Below, piece by piece: positions 26,367 through 37,100 of a DNA stretch of 64,000 nucleotides. Made by a program: the position numbers and the translations under genes. The stretch is taken from assembly GCA_026982705.1 (NCBI GenBank), contig JALSGP010000033.1, positions 186,001 to 250,000 on the forward strand, read 5' to 3'. How positions within the stretch are numbered: position 1 is the stretch's first letter; each line of letters starts with the position of its first letter. The DNA is from Alphaproteobacteria bacterium (lineage in GTDB: Bacteria; Pseudomonadota; Alphaproteobacteria; Geminicoccales; Geminicoccaceae). The notes beneath the pieces are model-generated. The model did not search any database and was not told the DNA's origin. It saw nothing but the letters and a program-made list of their open reading frames with translations.

Positions 26367-27704
26367 ATGGTGGCGGCACGACACCGGGCGCCGGCGACAG
26401 CGCTGGTGCGACTCGGCGAGACGCGGCTCGCGCACGCGGACGCGGGCGCCCTCGCCGGGGTGCGACGGGAGGCCTGGCGCCGCTTTCTGGAGACCGGCAT
26501 CCCCACCACGCGGGTGGAGGACTGGAAATACGCGCGCATCGACGCCCTGCTGGCGCGGCCTTTCGCCGCGCCCGGCCCGGCGGAGCCGGCTGCCGGCACG
26601 CTGGCGGCGGCCTTCGCCGGCGGTCCCCGCGCGCGCCGGCTGATCCTCGCCAACGGTCGGGTGCTGGCGGGGCCGAGTCACGTGGGCGGACTGCCGCCGG
26701 GGATGCGGGTGCTGTCCCTGGCCGAGGCCATCGCCCGCTTCCCCGAGCGGGTGGCGGAGGTCCTCGCCGAGGTGCCGGACCCCGGCCCCTTCACCGATCT
26801 CAACACCGCGCTGGCCGAGGACGGCGCCTGGATCGAGCTCGAGGAGGGGGTGCGCCCCGAGGTCCCGCTGCAGCTCCTGTTCGTGGCGGTGGGCGAACCC
26901 TCGGCGGTGATGGCCCATCCGCGGGTGGTGGTGCGGCTGGGCGCGGGCGCGCGGCTGCACCTGATCGAGAGCCACCTGGCCGAGGGCGCGGGCCACGTGC
27001 TCACCAACCTCGTCCTCCAGGTGCGGCTGGACGAGGGGGCGGAGCTGGTCCACGAGAAGTTGCAGGCGGCGGAGGGCGGCCACGCCCTGCTCGCCCGCAC
27101 CTCCGTGCGGCTCGCCACCGGCGCGCGACTGCGGGATCGGGTGGCGACGGTGGGCGGCGACTTCGTGCGCAACGAGCTGGACGTGCGGCTGGAAGGAGAG
27201 GGCGGTGAGGCGCTGATGGCCGGCCTCTATCTGCCGCGCGACCGCGAGCAGGTGGACACGCTGGTGCGGGTCCACCACCACGCCCCCCGCTGTCACTCCG
27301 ACCAGTTCTACAAGGGCGTGGTGGAGGATCGGGCGCGGGCCGCCTTCGCCGGCCGCATCACCGTCCATCCGGGGGCGCAGGACACCGACGCCTATCAGCA
27401 GAACCGCAATCTGCTGCTGTCGGACGAGGCGGAGGTGGACGCCAAGCCGGAGCTCGAGATCTTCGCCGACGAGGTGCGCTGCAGCCACGGCGCCACCGTG
27501 GGCGGTCTCGACGAGGCGGCCCTGTTCTACCTGCGCACCCGCGGCATCGGGCGGGCGGCGGCGGAGGCGCTGCTCACCTACGCCTTCGCCGGCGAGGTGG
27601 TGACGCGCTTCGACGATCCCGAGCTGGCGGCGCAGCTCCGGCGGGCGATCCTGGCCCGGGTGCCGGGCGGTGGGATGCTGGATCCGGAAGGGCTGGTGGC
27701 ATGA
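26367..27704 (+). CDS. sufD: Fe-S cluster assembly protein SufD
   Basis: 445 residues. SufD is the SufB-related partner in the scaffold complex and is implicated in iron entry. TRVEDWKYARID in the N-terminal region and, further on, HHAPRCHSDQFYKGVVEDRA, GRITVHPGAQDTDAYQQNRN and EIFADEVRCSHGATVGGLDE with the conserved C-x-H are clear. LFYLRTRGIGRAAAEALLTYAF is the C-terminal family segment. The ATG is one base after the sufC stop and the stop overlaps sufS (ATGA). Confidence 0.96.
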   Translation: MVAARHRAPATALVRLGETRLAHADAGALAGVRREAWRRFLETGIPTTRVEDWKYARIDALLARPFAAPGPAEPAAGTLAAAFAGGPRARRLILANGRVLAGPSHVGGLPPGMRVLSLAEAIARFPERVAEVLAEVPDPGPFTDLNTALAEDGAWIELEEGVRPEVPLQLLFVAVGEPSAVMAHPRVVVRLGAGARLHLIESHLAEGAGHVLTNLVLQVRLDEGAELVHEKLQAAEGGHALLARTSVRLATGARLRDRVATVGGDFVRNELDVRLEGEGGEALMAGLYLPRDREQVDTLVRVHHHAPRCHSDQFYKGVVEDRARAAFAGRITVHPGAQDTDAYQQNRNLLLSDEAEVDAKPELEIFADEVRCSHGATVGGLDEAALFYLRTRGIGRAAAEALLTYAFAGEVVTRFDDPELAAQLRRAILARVPGGGMLDPEGLVA

Positions 27705-28951
27705 ACGAGCTGGCCGCGGCGACGGCGGAGAGCCTGGACGTGGAGGCGGTGCGGGCCCAGTTCCCCATCCTTGCCCGCACCGTGAACGGACGCCCGCTGC
27801 TGTTCCTCGACAGCGCCGCCTCCAGCCAGAAGCCGCGGCGGGTGGTGGAGGAACTGCGGCGCTTCTACTACGAGGACTATGCCAACATCCACCGCGGCGT
27901 GTACGAGCTGAGCCAGCGCGCCTCCCAGCTCCACGACCAGGCGCGGCGGGCGGTGCAGCGCTTCCTGGGCGCCCGCGACTGGCGGGAGATCGTCTTCGTC
28001 CGCTCCACCACCGAGGCCATCAATCTGGTGGCGTGGAGCTTCCTGAGACCGCGCCTGCGGCCGGGAGACGAGATCCTCGTCACCGAGATGGAGCACCACG
28101 CCAACATCGTCCCCTGGCAGATCGTGGCCGGCGAGCGCGACGCGCGGGTGGTGGTGGTGCCCGTCACCGACGCGGGGGAGCTGGACCTGGACGCCCTGCG
28201 GCGGATGCTGGGGCCGCGCACGCGGCTTCTGGCCGTCACCTGGGTCTCCAACGTGCTGGGGACGGTCAATCCGGTGGCGGAGATCGCGGCCCTCGCGCGG
28301 GCGCGGGGGGTGCCGGTGCTGGTGGACGCGGCCCAGGCGGCCCCGCATCTGCCGGTGGACGTGGCGGCGCTGGGCTGCGACTTCCTCGCCTTTTCCGCGC
28401 ACAAGATGTACGGCCCCACCGGCGTCGGCGTGCTGTGGGCCAGGCTCGAACATCTGGAGGCCATGCCGCCGTGGCAGGGCGGCGGCGACATGATCGACCG
28501 GGTGTCCTTCGCCGGCACCACCTTCGCCGATCCGCCCTTCCGCTTCGAGGCGGGGACTCCCGACATCGCCGGCATCGTCGCCCTGCGCGAGGCGGTGGCC
28601 TTCGTGGAGGCACTGGGCCGCGCCCGCATCGCCGCCTACGAGGCGGCGCTGGTGGCGCGGCTGGAGGCGCGGCTCGGGGAGATTCCCGGCGTGCGGGTGC
28701 TGGGGCGGCCGGCGCGACGGGCGAGCGCCGTGGCCTTCACCGTGGACGGCGTGCACCACCAGGATCTGGGCACCATGCTCGATCTCGAGGGGGTCTGCAT
28801 CCGCACCGGCCACCATTGCGCCATGCCCCTGCACGCCCGCTTCGGGCTCGCCGGCAGCGCCCGTGCGTCGGTGGCCGTCTACAACACCCGCGAGGAGATC
28901 GAACGCTTCGCCGACATCCTCGCGCGCACCATCGCGCTGCTCCGCGGCTGA
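27701..28951 (+). CDS. sufS: cysteine desulfurase SufS (group II)
   Basis: 416 residues. A PLP enzyme that takes sulfur from cysteine as an enzyme-bound persulfide for the SUF machinery. The PLP lysine is Lys235 in FSAHKMYGPTG, and the catalytic cysteine is Cys373 in RTGHHCAMPLHARFG, the group II RxGHHCA motif. FLDSAASSQKPRRVVEEL and YANIHRGVYELSQRA are typical. Group II enzymes normally need SufE or SufU to accept the persulfide; neither is found in this window, so the partner must be elsewhere. The start overlaps the sufD stop by 4 bp. Confidence 0.97.
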   Translation: MNELAAATAESLDVEAVRAQFPILARTVNGRPLLFLDSAASSQKPRRVVEELRRFYYEDYANIHRGVYELSQRASQLHDQARRAVQRFLGARDWREIVFVRSTTEAINLVAWSFLRPRLRPGDEILVTEMEHHANIVPWQIVAGERDARVVVVPVTDAGELDLDALRRMLGPRTRLLAVTWVSNVLGTVNPVAEIAALARARGVPVLVDAAQAAPHLPVDVAALGCDFLAFSAHKMYGPTGVGVLWARLEHLEAMPPWQGGGDMIDRVSFAGTTFADPPFRFEAGTPDIAGIVALREAVAFVEALGRARIAAYEAALVARLEARLGEIPGVRVLGRPARRASAVAFTVDGVHHQDLGTMLDLEGVCIRTGHHCAMPLHARFGLAGSARASVAVYNTREEIERFADILARTIALLRG

Positions 28952-28965
28952 GGGAGGACGACGTC

Positions 28966-29451
28966 ATGACGGAACGCGACGGCATCGAACGGGCGGCGGC
29001 CTTCCTCGAGCGGGAGCCGTCGCCGGCGGAGACGGAGGACGGTGGACCCGGGGCGGCCTCACCGGAAGCGACGCCGCGGGAAGAGACGACGGAGACGGGC
29101 GAGGGCGCGCCCGGGGAGGTGCCCCCCGATCGCCTCGCCCGGGTGCAGGCCCTCGGCGAAAGGGTGATCGAGGTGCTGCGCACCGTCCACGATCCGGAGA
29201 TCCCCGTCAACATCTTCGACATGGGCCTCGTCTACCGGATCGACGTGGAGGACGACGACACCGTCGTCATCGACATGACCCTCACCACGCCCCACTGTCC
29301 GGTGGCGGAGACGCTGCCCGTGGAGGTGGAGCGGAAGGTCTCCGAGATCGAGGGCGTGAAGGGCTGCCGGGTCAACATCGTGTGGGATCCGCCCTGGCAT
29401 CCGGGGATGATGAGCGAGGAGGCGCGGCTGGAGCTGGGCTTCCTCTACTGA
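28966..29451 (+). CDS. sufT: SUF system Fe-S cluster assembly protein SufT (DUF59/MIP18 family)
   Basis: 161 residues. The first ~55 residues are acidic and low in complexity (Glu/Pro/Gly/Thr-rich), probably disordered. The rest is a DUF59 domain: VHDPEIPVNIFDMGLVYRID, TLTTPHCPVAETLP with the conserved cysteine, and a C-terminal WDPPWHPGMMSEEARLELGF. SufT acts in maturation of Fe-S proteins, probably in cluster transfer to targets. GAGGGAGGACG precedes the ATG. It is the last gene of the operon; 35 bp later the convergent pyruvate kinase gene ends. PaaD at 51.5 kb belongs to the same superfamily but has a zinc ribbon. Confidence 0.92.
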   Translation: MTERDGIERAAAFLEREPSPAETEDGGPGAASPEATPREETTETGEGAPGEVPPDRLARVQALGERVIEVLRTVHDPEIPVNIFDMGLVYRIDVEDDDTVVIDMTLTTPHCPVAETLPVEVERKVSEIEGVKGCRVNIVWDPPWHPGMMSEEARLELGFLY

Positions 29452-29486
29452 GGCGCCGCCGGCGGATCCGGCCACCCGACCCGCGC

Positions 29487-30902
<1,416 letters not shown>

Positions 30903-30960
30903 GACGGCGGTCGTCTCCGGGCGGCGGCCGGCGCCCTGTTAGCGTGCCATGTCCGGCCTG

Positions 30961-31671
30961 TCAGCGCCGGCCCACCGCGGCCCGACGCCGCGCGATGTCG
31001 GCGGTATCCAGGAAGTCACGGATGCCCGCCACCACCTCGGCGAACATGGCGGCGGTGAGGGTGCCGGTCTGGATGTTGTAGCGGGAGCAGTGATAGCTGG
31101 CGACGAGACGCGGCCCGCCGTCCGGCAGGTCGTGGACGGCGCCGTGGCGGAAGGGGAAGGCGCGGGGCGAGAGGCCGAGGACGCGCATCACGGAATCGTG
31201 GGCGATGCGGCCGAGGAGCAGGACCACCACCGGCCGCGGCGGCGCCTCGAGCTCGGGGGCGAGGAAGCGTCGGCAGGTGCGGATCTCGGCGGCGGTGGGA
31301 CGGTTCTGCGGCGGTACGCAACGGACGGCGTTGGTGATGCGGCAGTCCACGAGCTCGAGCCCGTCGTCGGGCCGGGCGGCGTAGGTGCCGCGGGCGAAGC
31401 CGAAGCGCAGCAGGGTAGGATAGAGGATCTCGCCGGCGTAGTCGCCGGTGAAGGGGCGGCCGGTGCGGTTGGCGCCGGCGAGGCCGGGCGCGAGGCCCAC
31501 CACCAGCAGCCGGGCGGCGGGATCGCCGAAGCTGGGCACCGGCGCGTTCCACCAGTCGGGATGACGGGCCCGCGTCGCCGCCCGGAAGGCGGCGAGGCGC
31601 GGGCACAGGTCGCAGTCGCGCGGCGGTGTCGGTCGCGGATCCGCGGACTCAGTCGCGCCGCTCGCCCTCAC
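30961..31671 (-). CDS. type 5 uracil-DNA glycosylase (UdgB-like)
   Basis: 236 residues. It removes uracil and perhaps other deaminated bases from DNA. Motif A, GLAPGLAGANRTGRPFTGD, is characteristic of family 5 (UdgB); VASYHCSRYNIQTG is the motif-B region. Four cysteines (Cys20 and Cys23 in CDLCPRL, then RCVPPQ and TCRRFL) match the 4Fe-4S cluster of family 4/5 enzymes. The GTG start overlaps the end of the NYN-domain gene by 23 bp, so the two are co-transcribed. High GC and deamination pressure make such repair relevant, but that is general inference. Confidence 0.92.
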   Translation of the reverse strand: MRASGATESADPRPTPPRDCDLCPRLAAFRAATRARHPDWWNAPVPSFGDPAARLLVVGLAPGLAGANRTGRPFTGDYAGEILYPTLLRFGFARGTYAARPDDGLELVDCRITNAVRCVPPQNRPTAAEIRTCRRFLAPELEAPPRPVVVLLLGRIAHDSVMRVLGLSPRAFPFRHGAVHDLPDGGPRLVASYHCSRYNIQTGTLTAAMFAEVVAGIRDFLDTADIARRRAAVGRR

Positions 31672-32284
31672 CGGTGGTCTCTTCCTCCCGTTCCCCGGCC
31701 GGCAGGCGGTGGAGCTCCTGGGCGGAGTCCTGACGCGCCTGCGGCTGGCGCTCGATATACGGGCGCAGATCGGCGAGGTCGAGGAAGAAGTCGGCCTGAC
31801 GGCGGAGCTCGTCGGCGATGAAGGGCGGCTGGGTGCGGATGGTGCTGATGACGGTCACCCGGACGCCGCGGCGCTGGAGGGCCTCGACGAGGCGGCGGAA
31901 GTCGCCGTCGCCGGAGACGAGGACGGCGTGCTGGATGTGGGGAGCGAGTTCCATGGCGTCGACGGCGATGTCGACGTCCATGTTGCCCTTGTACTTGCGC
32001 CGTCCGATGCCGCCATACTCCTTGAGCGGCTTGGTGACCATGGTGTAGCCGTTGTATTCCAGCCAGTCGACCAGCGGTCGGATGGGGGAGTATTCCTGCT
32101 CGTCCAGCAGGGCCGTATAGTAATATGCTCGGAGAAGGCGGCAATTGGTAGAGAAATTTCTCAGGAGTTTGCGGTAATCGATGTCGAAACCGAGGGCGCG
32201 TGCCACCTGATAGAGGTTGGCGCCGTCGATGAACAAGGCCACGCGTTCGTAGGGCTCGCAGTAGTGGAGGTATTCACCGTTCAC
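31649..32284 (-). CDS. NYN domain-containing protein (LabA/DUF88 family)
   Basis: 211 residues. The NYN domain is a PIN-like, metal-dependent RNase fold. Its acidic residues are visible in VALFIDGANLYQVA, KGNMDVDIAVDAMEL and HAVLVSGDGDFRRLVEALQR, and VTVISTIRTQPPFIADELRR completes the fold. The C-terminal ~35 residues are charged and unconserved. GTG 32284 is chosen because AGGAG ends eight bases upstream; a GTG at 32293 would overlap that site. The codon usage at the 5' end is less GC-rich than its neighbours (several AAT/TAT/TTT codons). It is transcribed together with the uracil-DNA glycosylase. The RNA target is unknown. Confidence 0.92.
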   Translation of the reverse strand: MNGEYLHYCEPYERVALFIDGANLYQVARALGFDIDYRKLLRNFSTNCRLLRAYYYTALLDEQEYSPIRPLVDWLEYNGYTMVTKPLKEYGGIGRRKYKGNMDVDIAVDAMELAPHIQHAVLVSGDGDFRRLVEALQRRGVRVTVISTIRTQPPFIADELRRQADFFLDLADLRPYIERQPQARQDSAQELHRLPAGEREEETTGEGERRD

Positions 32285-32596
32285 CGGCCACACTCCTGTC
32301 TCGGGGTTGCCCCACGGCCCACCGCCAATTTAGCATGATGCGATGCAAGGCAACCCCAATGGCGTGACGATCGTGTGAAATTCGTCCCGACACGGGTCGT
32401 CCGATCGCCGCCGGACGGCGCTGGCCCTATCAGAGATGGCGTTCCACCACAAGGTTCATCCGGGAGTGCTGATGGAGGGTATAACGGCGGCAGACGTATC
32501 ATGATATGCCTTCGCCGCACCCCGTCTCCCGGCGCGGCGGTCTTGGCGGACTGCTCTACCTAAGGTAGAGAACCGAACGGTCCGGAAGGAAGATGC
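32285..32596. other. divergent intergenic region between the NYN gene and comF
   Basis: About 310 bp without a gene. On the minus strand a possible extended -10 (TGCTAAATT, reading 32335 down to 32327) with TTGCCT 15 bp away could drive the NYN gene; this is weak. Two palindromes lie nearer comF: TATCATGATA (32497-32506) and the longer CTCTACCT-A-AGGTAGAG (32554-32570). The stretch is clearly less GC-rich than the coding regions. No RNA gene is recognised. Confidence 0.5.
32554..32570. promoter_or_regulatory. 17-bp perfect palindrome just upstream of comF
   Basis: CTCTACCT-A-AGGTAGAG has perfect 8-bp arms around one central A and ends 26 bp before the comF start, with the ribosome site GGAAGGA in between. 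The size and position suit an operator for a dimeric regulator, or a small hairpin in the comF leader. Which protein would bind is not known. Confidence 0.45.
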
Positions 32597-33379
32597 GTGC
32601 GCGTGCCGTCGGCCACCACCCTCGACACCCGTCCCCTCGTCCACCGGCTGGCCCGGCTCCTCGCCCGCACCCTCGACCTCCTCTATCCTCCGCGCTGCGC
32701 CGGCTGCGGCGCCGAGGTGGCCGCCGGCGGACGCCTCTGTCCCGACTGCTGGGACGGTGTCCGCTTCCTCGCCGGGCCCCTCTGTCGCCGCTGCGGTCTG
32801 CCCCTGCCCGCCGGCGACGGCGATGCGGTCTGCGCCGCCTGTCTCGCGGATCCCCCCGTCACCGACCGCCGCCTGGCCGCGGTCGCTTACGGCGGCACCG
32901 CCCGGCGCCTGATCCTCGCCCTCAAGCACGGCGAGCGCACCGATCTCGCCCCGCTGCTGGCCGGCTGGATGCTGCGGGCCGGCGGCGCGCTGCTGGCCGC
33001 CTGCGACCTGCTGGTGCCGGTGCCGCTCCACCGCCGCCGCCTGGTCCTGCGCGGCTTCAACCAGGCGGTGCTGCTGGCCCGTCCCCTCGCCCGCGCCGCC
33101 GGGAGGCCGCTCTTGCTCGACGCGCTGGTGCGCCGGCGGCCCACCCCCTCCCAGCAGGGGCTCTCCGCCCGGGCCCGTCGCGCCAATGTCACCGCCGCCG
33201 CCTTCGCCGTCCCGCCCCGCCGGCGGGCGGCCCTGCGGGGACGGGCGGTGCTGCTGGTGGACGACGTCTGCACCACCGGTGCCACCCTCGATGCCTGCGC
33301 CCGGGTCCTGCGGGCGGCCGGTGCGGCACGGGTGGATGCCCTCGTGCTCGCCCGCACCGTCACGGACTCGGATCGCTGA
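32597..33379 (+). CDS. comF: ComF family protein (double zinc ribbon plus phosphoribosyltransferase)
   Basis: 260 residues. The N-terminal part has eight cysteines in pairs (PPRCAGCGAE, LCPDCW, CRRCGLPL, VCAACL), as in ComF zinc ribbons. The C-terminal phosphoribosyltransferase domain contains LLVPVPLHRRRLVLRGFNQ and the PRPP loop VLLVDDVCTTGATLDAC. ComF is tied to DNA uptake and, in some bacteria, to processing of imported single-stranded DNA; enzymatic activity is not defined. GGAAGGA lies before the GTG at 32597. It is followed by grxC and DUF1178, a common alphaproteobacterial order. Confidence 0.93.
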   Translation: MRVPSATTLDTRPLVHRLARLLARTLDLLYPPRCAGCGAEVAAGGRLCPDCWDGVRFLAGPLCRRCGLPLPAGDGDAVCAACLADPPVTDRRLAAVAYGGTARRLILALKHGERTDLAPLLAGWMLRAGGALLAACDLLVPVPLHRRRLVLRGFNQAVLLARPLARAAGRPLLLDALVRRRPTPSQQGLSARARRANVTAAAFAVPPRRRAALRGRAVLLVDDVCTTGATLDACARVLRAAGAARVDALVLARTVTDSDR

Positions 33380-33435
33380 GCCGGTTCCTATATTGTCGGG
33401 CGGGGCCGCCGCGATGGCCGTCGAGAGGTGGGATC

Positions 33436-33714
33436 GTGTCGCGCGTCGTCGTCTACACCACGCCCTTCTGTCCCCACTGCCGGCGGGCCGTGCGCCTGCT
33501 TCGCCGCAAGGGCGTGCCCTTCGCGGAGATCGACGTCGCCTTCCGGCCCGCCCGCCGGGCCGAGATGGAGGCGCGTTCGGGCCGGCGCACGGTGCCCCAG
33601 ATCTTCGTCGGCGACCGCCATCTCGGCGGCTGCGACGAGCTCCACGCCCTCGAGGCGACGGGCGAGCTCGACCGCATCCTCGCCGAGGCCGGCATCGGGA
33701 GGATGGCCTCGTGA
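33436..33714 (+). CDS. grxC: glutaredoxin 3
   Basis: 92 residues. A small cytosolic dithiol glutaredoxin that reduces disulfides with glutathione. The active site is Cys12-Pro-His-Cys15 in YTTPFCPHCRRAV; the cis-proline loop RTVPQIFVGDRHLGG and the GGCDEL glutathione-binding end are present. GTG 33436 follows GAGAGGTGGGAT. The stop overlaps the DUF1178 start by 4 bp (GTGA). Confidence 0.96.
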   Translation: MSRVVVYTTPFCPHCRRAVRLLRRKGVPFAEIDVAFRPARRAEMEARSGRRTVPQIFVGDRHLGGCDELHALEATGELDRILAEAGIGRMAS

Positions 33715-34148
33715 TCCGCTACACCCTCGCCTGTGCCGCCGGTCACGAGTTCGAGGCCTGGTTCCGCGACAGCGCCGCCTACGAGGAACAGGCGCGGGCC
33801 GGCCGTCTCGAATGTCCCCTCTGCGGCGACCGTGACATCCGCAAGGCGCCCATGGCGCCCGCCGTCCACGGCGGCCGCGACGGTGGCGAGGGGCTGCCCG
33901 CCCCTTCCGAACGCCGCCGCGCGCATCTGGCCCGGGTGCTGCACGCCGTGCGGGCCCTCCAGCGCTACGTGGAGACCCATTTCGAGGACGTGGGCGAGCG
34001 CTTTCCCGAGGAGGCCCGCCGCATCCACCGGGGCGAGGCCGAGGCGCGCGGCATCTACGGTCGCGCCAGCCGCGAGGAGGTGCGGGAGCTGCGGGAAGAG
34101 GGCATCGAGGTGCTGCCGCTGCCGCGGCTGCCGGAGCCCGACGCCTGA
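33711..34148 (+). CDS. DUF1178 family protein
   Basis: 145 residues. Function unknown. The N-terminus YTLACAAGHEFEAWFRDS and the CPLCGDRDIRKAPMAP segment supply the cysteines of a probable zinc ribbon. The middle is charged and helical (RRAHLARVLHAVRALQRYVE), and the family's C-terminal GYGRAS-like segment appears as IYGRASREEVRELREEGIEV. It is translationally coupled to grxC and follows comF, an order conserved in alphaproteobacteria, so a redox or protein-quality role is a reasonable but unproven inference. The 3' end faces cobN, 21 bp away. Confidence 0.92.
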   Translation: MIRYTLACAAGHEFEAWFRDSAAYEEQARAGRLECPLCGDRDIRKAPMAPAVHGGRDGGEGLPAPSERRRAHLARVLHAVRALQRYVETHFEDVGERFPEEARRIHRGEAEARGIYGRASREEVRELREEGIEVLPLPRLPEPDA

Positions 34149-34169
34149 GTCCGCGGACGCCGGCGGTCG

Positions 34170-37100
34170 CTAGCCCTCTCTCCGGTCCTTCCCGCCGTCG
34201 GTAGCGAAGGCGTCGAGAGTGGCGTGGACGGCGTTGCGGCGCGGGCGCCAGAGGCCGCGGCGGATCGCCTCGGCGAAGCGGGCGAGGATCTCGCGGAAGG
34301 CGTCGGGATTGCTCCGCTCCAGGAAGGTCCGCACCTCCGCGTCCTCCACATAGGCGCGGAAGAGGGCGTCGAAGTGGTGCTCGCCCACGCAGCGGGTGGT
34401 GGCGGCGAAGGCGAAGAGATAGTCGACGGTGGCGGCGATCTCGAAGGCGCCCTTGTAGCCGTGGCGCATCATGCCGCGGATCCAGCGGGGGTTGGCCGCC
34501 CGCGCCCGCACCACCCGGCCGATCTCCTCCTGGAGCCGCCGCACCCGCGGCCGCTCGGGATCGGCATGGTCGCCGAAGAGCACCAGCGGCTCCGTGCCGG
34601 CGAGCTCGCCCACGGCGGCCGTGAGCCCGCCCAGGAACTGATAGTAGTCGTCGGAGTCCAGGAGGTCGTGCTCGCGGTTGTCCTGGTTGTGGACCACCGC
34701 CTCCACGGCCGCCAGGCGGCGTTCCAGCAGGGCCCGCGCCGCCCGCCCGTGGGTGCCGCGGCCGTAGGCGAAGCCGCTCCAGGCCAGATAGACCCCGGCG
34801 AGCTCGCGCCGATCGACCCACGCGCCGGTGTCGATGGGGACCTGGAGACCGGCCCCGTAGGCCCCCGGCTTCGAGCCGAAGATCCGGAGGGTGGCGAGGC
34901 GGCGGGCGGTGGCGGCATCGAGGCCCCGGGCCGCGAGCTCCGCCTCCTCGGCGCGGGCGGCGGCGGCCAGGGGATTGACCTCCGGCGGCTCGTCCAGCGC
35001 CGCCACACGGCGGACGGCGTCGTCCAGGAGCTCGATCTGGGCGGGGAAGGCGTCGCGGAAGAAGCCGGAGACCCGCAGCACCACGTCCACCCGCGGCCGG
35101 CCCAACACCGAGGCCGGCAGCACCTCCACCCCCAGCACGCGGCCGCTCCCCTCCTCCCACACCGGCCGGCAGCCCAGAAGCGCCAGCGCCTCGGCGATGT
35201 CCTCGCCGCCGGTGCGCATGTTGGCGGTCCCCCAGGCGGAGAGGGCGATGCGCCGGGGCCAGTCGCCCGTGGTCTGGAAGACGTGTTCGACCAGCTCCTC
35301 CGCCGCCCGCCGGCCGAGGGCGAAGGCCGCGGGGGTCGGCACCGTCCGCGGATCCACCGAGAAGAAGTTGCGGCCGGTGGGCAGCACCTCCACCCGCCCG
35401 CGGGTGGGCGCCCCGCTCGGCCCCGGCGGCACCCGCCGGCCGGCGAGGCCGGCGAGCAGACCCGCCTTCTCGGCCGGCCCGCAGGCGTCGAGACGGGGGG
35501 CCAGCTCCTCCCGCACCCGCGCCAGCACCGCCCGCGTGCGGGTCCATCCGACCTCGGGCCGCCGCCGTCCCGCCACCAGCTCGAGGGCGAGCCGCTCCAG
35601 TCGCTCGAGGGTGTCGCCGACGCTGCGCCAGGGGGCGTCGTCCAGGGCCGCCAGCGCCGGCGGGCGGGAACCGGTCCAGGGCGCGGCGGGCTCGGCGGCG
35701 AAGGGATCCGGGGCGAGCTCCAGGTCCCGGGCCAGCGCCCTGGGCAGCGCCGCATCGCCCCCCTCGCCGCGGCCGCGCGGCGCCCGCACCAGCGCCGCCA
35801 GCAGCTCCGCCCGCACCTCGCCGGCGGGCGAGCGGCCGAGGACGTGGAGACCGGTACGGATCTGGAGTTCCCCCAGCTCGCAGAGATGGTTGTCGATGGC
35901 GCGCAGCCGCGCCTCCTCGGGAAGGCCGTCGAGGGCGAGATCGCGGTCCAGCCCGAGCGCCCGGCTGCGGTCCAGGATCTCCTCCCGCAGCGGGGCGAGC
36001 CTGCGCGGATCGAGCCCCTGGGCCTGGGCGTACTCGTCCACGAGGCGGGCGAGCTCGGCCAGCTCGCCGTAGAGACCGGCGCGGCCGAGGGGCGGCGTCA
36101 GATGGTCCACCACGACCGCCGCCGTCCGCCGCTTGGCCTGGCTGCCCTCGCCGGGATCGTTGACGATGAAGGGGTAGAGGTGGGGAACCGGCGGCAACAG
36201 GGCGGCCGGGAAGCAGGACTCCGACAGGGCCGCGGCCTTGCCCGGCAGCCATTCGAGATTGCCGTGCTTGCCCAGGTGCACCACCGCCTGGGCGCCGAAC
36301 TCCTCCAGCAGCCAGAAGTAGAAGGCGAGATAGGCGTGGGGCGGTGGCAGATCGGGGTCGTGATAGGTCTCCCGGGGATCGCGCTCGTAGCCGCGCGCCG
36401 GCTGGATCGCCACCACCACCCGTCCCAGCGGCAGCACCGGCAGGGGAAAGGCGCCGTCCAAGAGGCGCGGATCCGCCTCCGGCTCGCCCCAGCGCGCGGT
36501 GACCGCCCGCCGCACCGCCTCCGGCAGGCGGGCGAAATGCGCGCGGTAGCGGGCGAGGGGCAGTGCCACCCGCACCACCCGCGGCCGTCGGTGGAGCGCG
36601 TTGGTGGGCCCCTCGCGCAGGCGCGCCATCAGGGCATCCCCGTCGGGCGGGAGGTCCACGACCCGATAGCCGGCCTCGGCCAGCCAGCGCAGGACGGCGA
36701 CGGCGCTCGCCGGCACGTCCAGTCCCACGCCGTTGGCGAGGCGACCGTCGCGGGCGGGATAGTTGGCCAGCACCAGCGCCACCCGCCGTTCGGCCGGCGG
36801 CGTGCGCCGCAGGCGCACCCAGTTGCGGGCGAGGGTGCAGGCGGCGGCCACGCCCCCGGGGTCCGGCACCCAGCGGGTCACCGCCAGGCCCGTCTCGGGA
36901 TCGCGCCGCGCCGTCTCCTTGAAGGCGACGGGGCGGGTGGCGATGCGCCCGTCCACCTCCGGCAGCACCAGCTGCATGGCGAGATCGCGCGGTCCCAGCC
37001 CGCGCGGGTCCTCCGCCCAGGTCGCCCGCGGCGTGCGGGGTGCGAGGAGCTGGAGCACCGGCGCGTCGCAGCCGGCGAGGGCCGCCCCGGGCGTGCCGTC

